64,000 bases of DNA. Origin: Paenibacillus_E sp964253085 (GTDB lineage Bacteria; Bacillota; Bacilli; Paenibacillales; NBRC-103111). The notes beneath the pieces are model-generated. The model had not been told where the DNA came from and ran no database searches. It saw only the letters and a program-made list of their open reading frames with translations. The stretch spans positions 5,890,001 through 5,954,000 of the forward strand of contig NZ_CAXUQH020000001.1 in the NCBI RefSeq assembly GCF_964253085.1, given 5' to 3'. The position numbers were made by a program, and so were the translations under genes. Numbering within the stretch: the first letter of the stretch is position 1; the number at the start of each line of letters is the position of its first letter. Below, in pieces: positions 17,269 through 24,880 of the stretch.

Positions 17269-19521
17269 CTACCCATAAACCCGTACCTCAACCACCTCAG
17301 CACACGGGCAGCCGTTCGTCGCCTCCACGACAAGTCGCAACCGATCGGTCTTAATGGCTGCCTCCAACTGCAACCTCCTTGTACGTTTGCGGTTGTTCGT
17401 TACACGCTGCAGTATCGCCCAATCGCCATCGACCCAAGCCTCCAAGCGGTAGTCCTTCACCAACTCAGGTCTGACTTCCTCACTCGTCCTGAATGCGTGA
17501 AGATTAATTAAATCCTCGTGCACGTTATCATTAAAGGTTACTTGTAGATATCTCAGAATTTGGGCTTCGTCCCAACTAAGCTCCAGCCACTCCTCTTTCG
17601 TTGGCACCATTGGCTCCGACATCCATTGATGTGGCGCGCCATAAGGACGCAAATACCCATTAGTCACCTTATCCGCTGAGAACGCGCTCGTCTCTGAAGG
17701 GAGTCGGAAGCAGATTGGCTTGCGATCCACACCATTTTTCATACTCCACTGAACGACTGGCTGATCAGGCTGATGATTCTCCAACTTCGGATCCACAATT
17801 GGCTTCGCGCCTCGTACAAAAGCAATCGCTCCGGTGTGCTGTTGATCAGAATGGTACACAACTACGTGATCATTCGCTTTGATAATGACAAAAGCGTTCT
17901 GCGTCTCATCAGGCTGCCAACGCAGAGGAAAGCTGATCCACTGCTGTTCCCCAGCTTGTACTGCAGTCTCCGTCTGCATGATCCGCCCCTTCGGCACATA
18001 GTTCTCCGCTCTGCCTGTGTCCCACAGTTCTACCTGTATAGTCGTCGCTTTGCTCACATCAACAAGCAGCTCAAATCCATTCAGCTGCGGTGCGACGGGG
18101 AACAATACGGCGACAGCGTTGCTCAATCGCCTAGGCTCCACAGCATGCGACACACTCAGCCGTGTTAACGTAGAGGACGCCTTCAACCTCGCCAGTCGCC
18201 CAAGATCCAGTTCATCTTCATTGCGAATGCCAATTAAGGAGGCATCCTGCTTTAGCAGCACCTGCTGGAGCTCCTTACCATGCTTCTGAACCAGCTCACG
18301 CGGTGTCACATGCTTCTGAACGCATAGCGACGCACCGGTTCCTGCGGCCTCCCCAATAACCGCGCAGGTCGCCATAACTCGCGTCGTGCCGAAGGCAACA
18401 TGAGATGCGCTTATATTTCGTCCCGCCATCAGCATATTGGACACATTAACGGAGTACAAGCTCCGAAACGGTATATGATAAATGCCATCCGCATGCAAAT
18501 GCTTCGAACCGCTCTCCGTTGAATACATCCCCTGCGGTGGATGCAAATCGATGGACCAACCGCCGAAGGCGACGGTGTCCTCGAACCTCGTCTGAGCCAG
18601 AATGTCATTCTGGTTCAGCATATAGTCCCCGATGAAACGGCGGTATTCTCTTTTGCCAGGTAAAGCCCCCACCCACTCAAGCGTCATATTCGCTGAATCA
18701 AATTGACCTGAATTTTTGATATAATCCCATATTCCATAAATAACCGACCATAATTCATCCCGAATGCGCTCGTTCTCATGCACAGTATCCAGCTCGCCGC
18801 CCCACTCAATCCACCAATAATGACAGCCCGAATCGCCGCTTCGAATCACACGTTTGATCGGAATGGAGGTCGTAGTAATATCTTTGGCAAAGCTCGGCGG
18901 ATGGTACTTAACAGGGTGACCCACGTCTTTGGTATAAAATAAAATCGTACTCCCGAGTGTAATGTCATCTGCGATCTCAGGCGCCCACTCCTCCTGAAAC
19001 TCTTCTCTTGCCTCCCGGCCGATACGAAACTTAGCCCCCGCCAAGAATCCAATTAGGCCATCCCCTGTACAATCTAGAAACACTTCACTCTCGAAACGAA
19101 TGCGCCTCTCCGAACCCATCATCCACCCCGTAACAGAGCGAATCACTCGATTGTCTTCATCCCCATCCGCTTCGACCTCATGTACGTCTGTGTTAAGGTA
19201 AAGTTGAATATTCGCTTCAGCACGTACAGCTTCCAGGACGATAAGATCCCATAGATACGGATTCCCGTCTGGATTCTGGAACTGATTCTCTACAAACAAC
19301 TCACCCATAATGCCAGTTTCACGGGCGTACCGATTAATGCCATGCGCAGTTGCTCCGCAAACCCACACACGGACCTCACTTGACGAATTCCCCCCGAGTA
19401 CGGGTCGATTTTGAATCAGTGCCACCGTCTGACCTAATCTCGCAGCAGCTATGGCAGCACACACGCCTGAAAGTCCGCCACCGATGACCGTGATATCTTT
19501 TTTTACCCATTCTTCTCTCAT
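17269..19521 (-). CDS. FAD-dependent oxidoreductase with C-terminal extension
   Basis: A 750-residue protein. Residues ~1-440 form an FAD-binding oxidoreductase of the PF12831 type (ITVIGGGLSGVCAAIAAARLG, VLGGNSSSE, DCTGDG, and a late AGRNISASHVAFGTTRVMAT). Residues ~480-750 look like beta-sandwich domains, possibly sugar-binding. Relatives cluster with plant-polysaccharide genes, but the substrate is unknown. The start at 19521 with GGAGG upstream is preferred over an upstream ATG 69 bases earlier. A divergent AraC regulator at 19713 is the likely controller. Confidence 0.85.
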   Translation of the reverse strand: MREEWVKKDITVIGGGLSGVCAAIAAARLGQTVALIQNRPVLGGNSSSEVRVWVCGATAHGINRYARETGIMGELFVENQFQNPDGNPYLWDLIVLEAVRAEANIQLYLNTDVHEVEADGDEDNRVIRSVTGWMMGSERRIRFESEVFLDCTGDGLIGFLAGAKFRIGREAREEFQEEWAPEIADDITLGSTILFYTKDVGHPVKYHPPSFAKDITTTSIPIKRVIRSGDSGCHYWWIEWGGELDTVHENERIRDELWSVIYGIWDYIKNSGQFDSANMTLEWVGALPGKREYRRFIGDYMLNQNDILAQTRFEDTVAFGGWSIDLHPPQGMYSTESGSKHLHADGIYHIPFRSLYSVNVSNMLMAGRNISASHVAFGTTRVMATCAVIGEAAGTGASLCVQKHVTPRELVQKHGKELQQVLLKQDASLIGIRNEDELDLGRLARLKASSTLTRLSVSHAVEPRRLSNAVAVLFPVAPQLNGFELLVDVSKATTIQVELWDTGRAENYVPKGRIMQTETAVQAGEQQWISFPLRWQPDETQNAFVIIKANDHVVVYHSDQQHTGAIAFVRGAKPIVDPKLENHQPDQPVVQWSMKNGVDRKPICFRLPSETSAFSADKVTNGYLRPYGAPHQWMSEPMVPTKEEWLELSWDEAQILRYLQVTFNDNVHEDLINLHAFRTSEEVRPELVKDYRLEAWVDGDWAILQRVTNNRKRTRRLQLEAAIKTDRLRLVVEATNGCPCAEVVEVRVYG

Positions 19522-19712
19522 TGGATAACCTCCATGAAATCTGTTCTTATCCCTTATTTTATAGGATAAGCAGCGCTTTAAACCATGCACGCTTTTAACT
19601 TAAACTTATACAATATTTCAATACTAGACTTTCTTCTGCCAGGCTAATCCACTATGATGAAATTAGATATTTCATGCCAAAGTTGATTCGGAATGAGAGA
19701 GGATAGGTACGC

Positions 19713-20546
19713 ATGATGCAACTGCAAGATGCAGATCAGACACAGCCAAAATTGCTCAGTCACATGTATTGGAGGGAGAAATCGGCCTTTCAACTTCACG
19801 AAGATTCGAATGAATTTTGGGTGCTGTTTGCTGTAGAAAATGGGAGTTTCTCCTACCAGATTCAAGAACACGAAGGGACAGCTGTTTTCGGAGATTTGGT
19901 GCTATGTCCACCGGGGGTTATTTTTCGAAGAGCAGTCATTCAGCCTTTATCCTTTCACGTCATGTTGCTGCAATGGGTCGATGTAACAGGGCATCCACTG
20001 GCTGTAGAAACCCATATCCCTTCAGGGAAAATCTCTATCCAAGATCTCAATCGACTGTCATCTAATTATGCCTACTTGAAAAAATGGTTCCGTCATGAGG
20101 GACTCGTTGCCTCCTCCCTACGTCAACATGTACTCACAGACCTATGGATGCTGGTTGTGGAAGAGGCTTATTCGGCAAGCCCAGAGTCGGCATCTCCTTG
20201 GACAACAGGTATTACGAACAATAAGGATGCCCTAATTCATGAGGCTACTCAGAGAATGCATGAATTAGCGTCATCCACTTGCATCATGAAAGACATTGCC
20301 ATGGAACTTGGTTTGACACAGGTACAGTTTACCCGCAGATTCAAAAAATCGACCGGCATGCTGCCGATCGATTACTTAGTAACGTTACGTCTGCAGAAGG
20401 TACAGCAGCTATTGCTGGATAGCGATATGACCTTGCAGCAGATCGCTGGTCAGTGCGGCTTTGAGAATGAATTTTATTTGAGCCGTGTATTCAAAAAACG
20501 TATGCATGTAACGCCTTCCTCCTATCGCAAGCTTCACCGCCTATGA
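19713..20546 (+). CDS. AraC-family regulator with cupin-like sensor domain
   Basis: A 277-residue regulator. The N-terminal ~150 residues are a cupin-like ligand-binding domain (FWVLFAVENGSFSYQI). The last ~100 residues are the AraC double HTH (MKDIAMELGLTQVQFTRRF and CGFENEFYLSRVFKKRM). It is divergent from the FAD oxidoreductase gene with 191 bases between starts, and is probably its activator in response to a sugar-derived signal. The ATG at 19713 is followed directly by a second ATG; either could start translation. Confidence 0.9.
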   Translation: MMQLQDADQTQPKLLSHMYWREKSAFQLHEDSNEFWVLFAVENGSFSYQIQEHEGTAVFGDLVLCPPGVIFRRAVIQPLSFHVMLLQWVDVTGHPLAVETHIPSGKISIQDLNRLSSNYAYLKKWFRHEGLVASSLRQHVLTDLWMLVVEEAYSASPESASPWTTGITNNKDALIHEATQRMHELASSTCIMKDIAMELGLTQVQFTRRFKKSTGMLPIDYLVTLRLQKVQQLLLDSDMTLQQIAGQCGFENEFYLSRVFKKRMHVTPSSYRKLHRL

Positions 20547-20676
20547 GGGGAGGCCATAGACAGACAAGTGCACGCGTGCCACTTCATTGACGATTGCGGG
20601 TATTTTTCAAATATCAGGAAAAGCTTAAATTGAGTCTTGCTCTCTTCATTTATTTACGAAAGGTGGTACTCTATCT

Positions 20677-21345
20677 ATGAACGTTCTCATCTTTGGAGCA
20701 ACGGGAATGGTCGGACAAAGCGTATTGCGTGAATGTTTGCTCGATTCTCAGGTTAACCAAGTACTTTCTATTGGCCGGACGGCTTCCACTCAATCTCATC
20801 AGAAATTCCATGAGCATGTCCTCAAGGATATCACCGATCTATCTGCATTAACGGATGAGCTTTCTAGCATCGATGCTTGTTTCTTCTGCCTCGGCGTTTC
20901 ATCAGTAGGTATGAGCGAGGAGAAGTACCATGCGATCACTTACGATCTGACCATGAACATTGCCACCACGTTAGTCAACATCCAGCCCAAGATGACCTTC
21001 GTCTATGTGACAGGTGCCAGTACGGATAGCACGGAGAAAGGCAGCAGCATGTGGGCACGTGTAAAAGGCAAAACGGAAAATGCGCTCCTCAAGCTGCCTT
21101 TCAAGTCAGCCTTTATGTTCCGACCTGGCGCTATACTGCCGAAGAATGGCGTCAAATCCAAAACCAAGCTATACCAGACCTTCATTGTCATCTTGAGTCC
21201 GATTTTCCCTCTATTACAGAAATGGTTCCCGAATGCCGTCATTGACTCCGAGCAGATTGGCCGTGCCATGATCTCAGTCGCACGAGCTGGATATCCGAAA
21301 GCCATTCTGGAGAGCACGGATATTCGTGATGCTTCGGGGCGATAG
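20677..21345 (+). CDS. NAD(P)-binding Rossmann protein (atypical short-chain dehydrogenase)
   Basis: A 222-residue protein with the nucleotide-binding start MNVLIFGATGMVGQSVL and a later VTGASTDSTEKG segment. It resembles the YbjT/TIP30-like group of NAD(P)H-binding proteins. The substrate is unknown and the classical YxxxK catalytic pair is not obvious. AAAGGTGG precedes the ATG at 20677. It appears monocistronic, with 130 bases to the upstream AraC gene and a long repeat-containing interval downstream. Confidence 0.85.
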   Translation: MNVLIFGATGMVGQSVLRECLLDSQVNQVLSIGRTASTQSHQKFHEHVLKDITDLSALTDELSSIDACFFCLGVSSVGMSEEKYHAITYDLTMNIATTLVNIQPKMTFVYVTGASTDSTEKGSSMWARVKGKTENALLKLPFKSAFMFRPGAILPKNGVKSKTKLYQTFIVILSPIFPLLQKWFPNAVIDSEQIGRAMISVARAGYPKAILESTDIRDASGR

Positions 21346-21454
21346 GGGAAGTTCTAGCTATTGGCGCGCGATCTACTTGATGAGTTGAGTGCAATATGTG
21401 GTTCGGACTCTCAAGTTTGCATAAACACCAACTAATTAGACTCACTTTTGAAAT

Positions 21455-21640
21455 AAATGGATTTTCTGTCGTTAATTTCTCCGAAATCAGCTGATCGTGG
21501 GCAATAGCTGTATTTCCTACAGTTAATTTCACCCATCCCACACCACAGGGATCAAACCAGTTGAATTAACTGTATATTTTACAGGTAATCGGCGAAAAGG
21601 AGGAAAATCGCTAGATTTAACCGTATATTTTACAGCTATT
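21455..21640. repeat. Cluster of four related palindrome-like intergenic motifs
   Basis: Four imperfect copies of a ~25-bp motif lie in the interval after the NAD(P)-binding gene: 21455-21479 (reverse), 21503-21529 (reverse), 21563-21590 and 21614-21640 (forward). The shared core is TTAACTGTA, about six bases, TACAGCTAAT. The same motif family recurs at 54.9-55.65 kb. The remainder of 21346-21710 holds nothing else I can assign. Confidence 0.6.
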
Positions 21641-21710
21641 CGTTGAATTGCGCTGCTTCGAGCATTCGTGCACCACCCTAGAGGAATCTAGCCTGCCCTA
21701 GAATGCAAAT

Positions 21711-21744
21711 GAGCCTCCCATTACGGGAGGCTTCTCTCGTTTTG
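21711..21744. terminator. Intrinsic terminator in the 21.3-22.0 kb interval
   Basis: AGCCTCCC (21712-21719) pairs with GGGAGGCT (21725-21732), followed by TCTCTCGTTTT. It could end plus-strand transcripts from 20677, or act on the minus strand beyond the GPH transporter gene. Confidence 0.7.
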
Positions 21745-21809
21745 GCCACTTTCATGGCCAATCTTTCTTTACAACGAGTCACTAGCACGACGTCTAGCAC
21801 CAACCCTTA

Positions 21810-21938
21810 CTACCCCACCACAAATGGATGCTCACTCGCCGCATGAGCATCGCCGCGGCAGGCCAACCATTGTCCATGGAAACCTGGAACCAGCGCGTTA
21901 ACGTACGATAGAATGGGAACACTGTAAGAATCCTCCAG
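21810..21938 (-). pseudogene. Possible 3' fragment of a decayed gene
   Basis: On the minus strand an open stretch of about 42 codons, preceded by a stop and with no start or ribosome-binding site, encodes a protein-like sequence (VPGFHGQWLACRGDAHAASE). It lies just downstream of the GPH transporter and on its strand, so it may be the remnant of a third gene of that operon. I cannot name the family, and it may be chance. Confidence 0.3.
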
Positions 21939-21974
21939 TCACCGTACATGCTGCATAACTTTTTGGGTTCCCTC

Positions 21975-23261
21975 TTAACTGTTCGCGCCTCTAAGCTTCT
22001 TCTCGGAGGACTGATATTTTTTCAGGCAAATGTAGGCGATGAGCAGAATCAGAACTGGCAATCCCCCAATGAGGAATCGGAAGCCATGTAACGCGCTGGT
22101 GACCTGAACTTCTTTATCCGCATCAAAGCCGCTCGTCGCAAAGAAAATACCCATAATGCCATACTGAATGGACATCCCGATACGAATAATAAAGCCATTC
22201 ACGCCATAATACATCCCTTCACGTCGACGACCTGTTTGCTGTGCATCGAAATCAACAACATCGGAAAGTAGAACATGCAAGGACAGCATGAAGCCTGAGA
22301 CCGGAATACCCAATAGGGCACCAATAATAATCACCATGACGGCCGAATCGGCAAAAAGGAAGCCGAGCGAGATGATTGCGTATAACACGGAAGATATCAT
22401 CGCGACCCGAACCGTCGATAGACGCACGCCGCTTTTTGCCCAAATGAATGACATCGGGATGGCCACGATAAACACGGCGCCTAAGAAAATCGAATTTTGA
22501 GTTCCATTTAATACAACCACGTATTTCGTGTAAAAAGCCGTTAACGACACGAACATCGTCGTCGTCAATTGAATCAATAAATTCGCTACGACGTAGGAAT
22601 TGAACAGCTTATTTTTGAACGTTTTAACCGTTGCTTCCTTGGAATGAAGGGGTTCTGACTTACTCCCAGCCGGATTCTCGAAGGAACCGTACAGGGACAC
22701 ATACAAGGAAATGACCGCAATGATCGCAAATATCCCTGCCATAAGGCCCCAACCTAAAGAGAGTCCTAACGATTTGGCAAGCGCGATACCGATGATCATC
22801 CCGATGATGCTGAACATTTGCTGGAACGCCGACACTTGATAACGATCCTTCTTGGTTTGATACATTTCCGGAAATAACGCACCTGTGTTTAGTCCAATGA
22901 ACGAGTAGATCAAATCGAAGAAGAACGTTAACGTGAAAAAGTAAATTAACAGCATCGTCGTGCTGCCCGCAGGCGGATTAAAGAGGAAGAAAAAAAGCAC
23001 ACCAAACGGCAAACTTCCGAACAGAATATACGGAATCCGTCTGCCAAAGCGTGTTTTCGTACGGTCACTCACATAACCAGCAACCAAATTAAATAGGGCA
23101 TTCAAGAAACCGTAAATGATCATTCCGATGGAAATTGATGTGCCGGAAACATTCAACACCGTAACATAATAAAACACAGCAATGGCACTAAACGCTTGCC
23201 ACAAGACGCTAAGTCCGATTTGATTCGAGCTGTAAGCGAGTTTCTTAGATAGAGAAACCAT
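21975..23261 (-). CDS. GPH-family sugar:cation symporter (MFS)
   Basis: A 428-residue transporter with about twelve transmembrane helices, of the glycoside-pentoside-hexuronide:cation symporter family (MelB/XynB-like). Family blocks are NALFNLVAGYVSDRTKTRFG and RRIPYILFGS after helix 2. It would import a glycoside or uronide with Na+ or H+. GAGGAGG lies upstream of the ATG at 23261. It is 30 bases downstream of a PIG-L deacetylase gene on the same strand, so the two probably form an operon. Confidence 0.92.
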   Translation of the reverse strand: MVSLSKKLAYSSNQIGLSVLWQAFSAIAVFYYVTVLNVSGTSISIGMIIYGFLNALFNLVAGYVSDRTKTRFGRRIPYILFGSLPFGVLFFFLFNPPAGSTTMLLIYFFTLTFFFDLIYSFIGLNTGALFPEMYQTKKDRYQVSAFQQMFSIIGMIIGIALAKSLGLSLGWGLMAGIFAIIAVISLYVSLYGSFENPAGSKSEPLHSKEATVKTFKNKLFNSYVVANLLIQLTTTMFVSLTAFYTKYVVVLNGTQNSIFLGAVFIVAIPMSFIWAKSGVRLSTVRVAMISSVLYAIISLGFLFADSAVMVIIIGALLGIPVSGFMLSLHVLLSDVVDFDAQQTGRRREGMYYGVNGFIIRIGMSIQYGIMGIFFATSGFDADKEVQVTSALHGFRFLIGGLPVLILLIAYICLKKYQSSEKKLRGANS

Positions 23262-23291
23262 TGGACTTGCCTCCTCAATAATAGGTGCAGG

Positions 23292-24047
23292 TTAGCTGTA
23301 TAGTGCGGATGGGAAAAAGTGCAGCTGATGGGACGTAAGTAATTTAAAAGCTTCCGCATAACCTTTGGCTTCTGGATCTTGCTTCAACTTGCTGTACAAT
23401 TGCACGGCTTGATAGTCAAAATACCCCTTAACCAAGGGCCAATTAACGTTATCAAATTGACTCTTATGGGCCAATATGGACGCTATTTTCGTTTCCCAAT
23501 GGGCCGAAACATCAATGAAGGTGTTCGGATGCGACGTCGCATAGAACGCGATTTGCGGGACATCATGCGGCTTGGATCCAGGGAACAGGATTTCATTTGA
23601 CGAGAAGAGCATTGCCGAAGCGACGGCTTTCCCTGTTTTGATATGATCCGGATGGGCTTCGTACGGCATCCATGGATCTACGGTCATCAGCAAGTCCGGC
23701 TTCTCTTCGCGAATAATCGGAATCAACTTGGCTAGCAGTTCTTCTTCGGTATAACTACCCATGTCCGGGTAATCAAGCGCAATATGCTTGGACACACCTA
23801 CAATGTCCCCAGCGGCCAACCGCTCTGAACGGCGAATCGCTGCGATCGCTTCTGGCTCCACCTCGCCAGTTGAACCACTGCCACTTCCATCCGTTATTGT
23901 AATGTAAACGATTTCACAACCGCGCTGCGCAAGTTCATATAAAGTTCCAGCAGCACCAACTTCGTTATCATCAGGGTGAGGTTGAACGCATACGACTTTT
24001 TTGACATCTAACAACTCAGGAAGACCTAATATTCGTCTAATATCCAT
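23292..24047 (-). CDS. PIG-L family N-acetylsugar deacetylase-like protein
   Basis: A 251-residue zinc-dependent hydrolase of the PIG-L/LmbE fold. The metal motif QPHPDDNEVGAAGTL (His-Pro-Asp-Asp) is near residue 25, and HPDHIKTGKAV supplies the third ligand. Members deacetylate N-acetylglucosamine-type groups on small molecules or glycans. The frame is open 47 codons upstream, but GGAGGG before the ATG at 24047 fixes the start. Its neighbour transporter suggests action on an imported amino sugar, which is inference. Confidence 0.9.
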   Translation of the reverse strand: MDIRRILGLPELLDVKKVVCVQPHPDDNEVGAAGTLYELAQRGCEIVYITITDGSGSGSTGEVEPEAIAAIRRSERLAAGDIVGVSKHIALDYPDMGSYTEEELLAKLIPIIREEKPDLLMTVDPWMPYEAHPDHIKTGKAVASAMLFSSNEILFPGSKPHDVPQIAFYATSHPNTFIDVSAHWETKIASILAHKSQFDNVNWPLVKGYFDYQAVQLYSKLKQDPEAKGYAEAFKLLTSHQLHFFPSALYS

Positions 24048-24157
24048 GTGATATCCCTCCGATATGTCACATTCTAACATAAAAAGTGGAGAATTATCGA
24101 AAGTGTTCCCTCGTGAAATTAGGGGATTTCCTTTATACTTATTGGTAAGAGACGAAG

Positions 24158-24200
24158 AACGTCCCTGTCCATTTTTTATGAATGGCACAGGGACGTTTTT
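24158..24200 (+). terminator. Strong hairpin terminator in the leader of the nuclease-like gene
   Basis: AACGTCCCTGT (24158-24168) pairs with ACAGGGACGTT (24187-24197), extended by CCATT/AATGG with one bulge, then TTTTT. It ends only 25 bases before the next start codon. A -10-like TATACT lies ~20 bases ahead of it. It may attenuate that gene. Confidence 0.7.
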
Positions 24201-24225
24201 CTCATTTTAAGGAGGAGAATAACAC

Positions 24226-24762
24226 ATGAATTTCGAGCACATGCATGCTTTATGGATGCAAAGCCATCTAAACCAGAGAACCGGAGAACGCAGAGGCCGC
24301 TTGGAGCGAGGACATCGGGAGGCGGAAAGACTATTTTGTCACCAAGTCTGGTGGGAGCTCCGAGGAAATTTCGATGAGTTGCACCCAGAATTCGAAGTAT
24401 TGGATTGGCGTGGACGTTCGTATTTCTGCGATTTCGCCTGGCTCACGAAATTTATGAAATTGATCATCGAGATTAAAGGATACGGCTCGCAAGTGCGGGA
24501 TATGGACAGACAAAAATACTGTAATGAGTTAAACCGTGAAACCTTTTTAGCTGCAATGGGCTATCAGGTGATTTCATTTTCATATGACGATGTGGCGAAT
24601 CGCCCTGACCTATGTATCACACTGCTACGGATGTTGATTAGTCGTTTCAGATTACTTCGATTACCCCCGCCCCCCATGCGCCATCCATTATCACAACTTT
24701 TCATCCGTACAACGTGGCTTCTAACGCCATCACAAATGATAACTCCCCGCAACATCACATAA
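24226..24762 (+). CDS. PD-(D/E)XK nuclease-like protein, DUF559-related
   Basis: A 178-residue protein. The core reads as an endonuclease-fold: FCDFAW supplies an Asp, IIEIKG supplies the E-x-K pair about 15 residues later, and DRQKYCNELNRETFLAAMGYQVISFSYDDV resembles the Vsr/DUF559 C-terminal block in two adjacent parts. The C-terminal 45 residues are basic and Pro-rich without homology I recognise. AAGGAGGAG precedes the ATG. No methylase or recombination partner is adjacent, so its role (repair, restriction or other) is open. Confidence 0.6.
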   Translation: MNFEHMHALWMQSHLNQRTGERRGRLERGHREAERLFCHQVWWELRGNFDELHPEFEVLDWRGRSYFCDFAWLTKFMKLIIEIKGYGSQVRDMDRQKYCNELNRETFLAAMGYQVISFSYDDVANRPDLCITLLRMLISRFRLLRLPPPPMRHPLSQLFIRTTWLLTPSQMITPRNIT

Positions 24763-24778
24763 ATTCTCTCCATGCCAA

Positions 24779-24807
24779 TTGACATTAAATTTCAGGGATG
24801 TTATAAA
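24779..24807 (+). promoter_or_regulatory. Sigma-A promoter of htpG
   Basis: Consensus -35 TTGACA (24779-24784), a 17-base spacer and -10 TATAAA (24802-24807). Confidence 0.85.
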
Positions 24808-24815
24808 GTTAGTAT

Positions 24816-24842
24816 ATAGCACTCACAGTGTGCGAGTGCTAA
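24816..24842 (+). promoter_or_regulatory. CIRCE element (HrcA operator) at htpG
   Basis: TAGCACTC and GAGTGCTAA flank a nine-base spacer, matching the CIRCE consensus TTAGCACTC-N9-GAGTGCTAA in all but the outermost base of the left arm. It begins eight bases after the -10, so it covers the transcription start, the usual position for HrcA repression. Confidence 0.9.
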
Positions 24843-24880
24843 TTATATAAACCTGTTACATATCGAAAGGAGATCTATCC

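Noticed and set aside
20570..20592. AAGTG...CACTT hairpin after the AraC gene at 19713
   Set aside because: Only five base pairs and no T-run, too weak to call a terminator.
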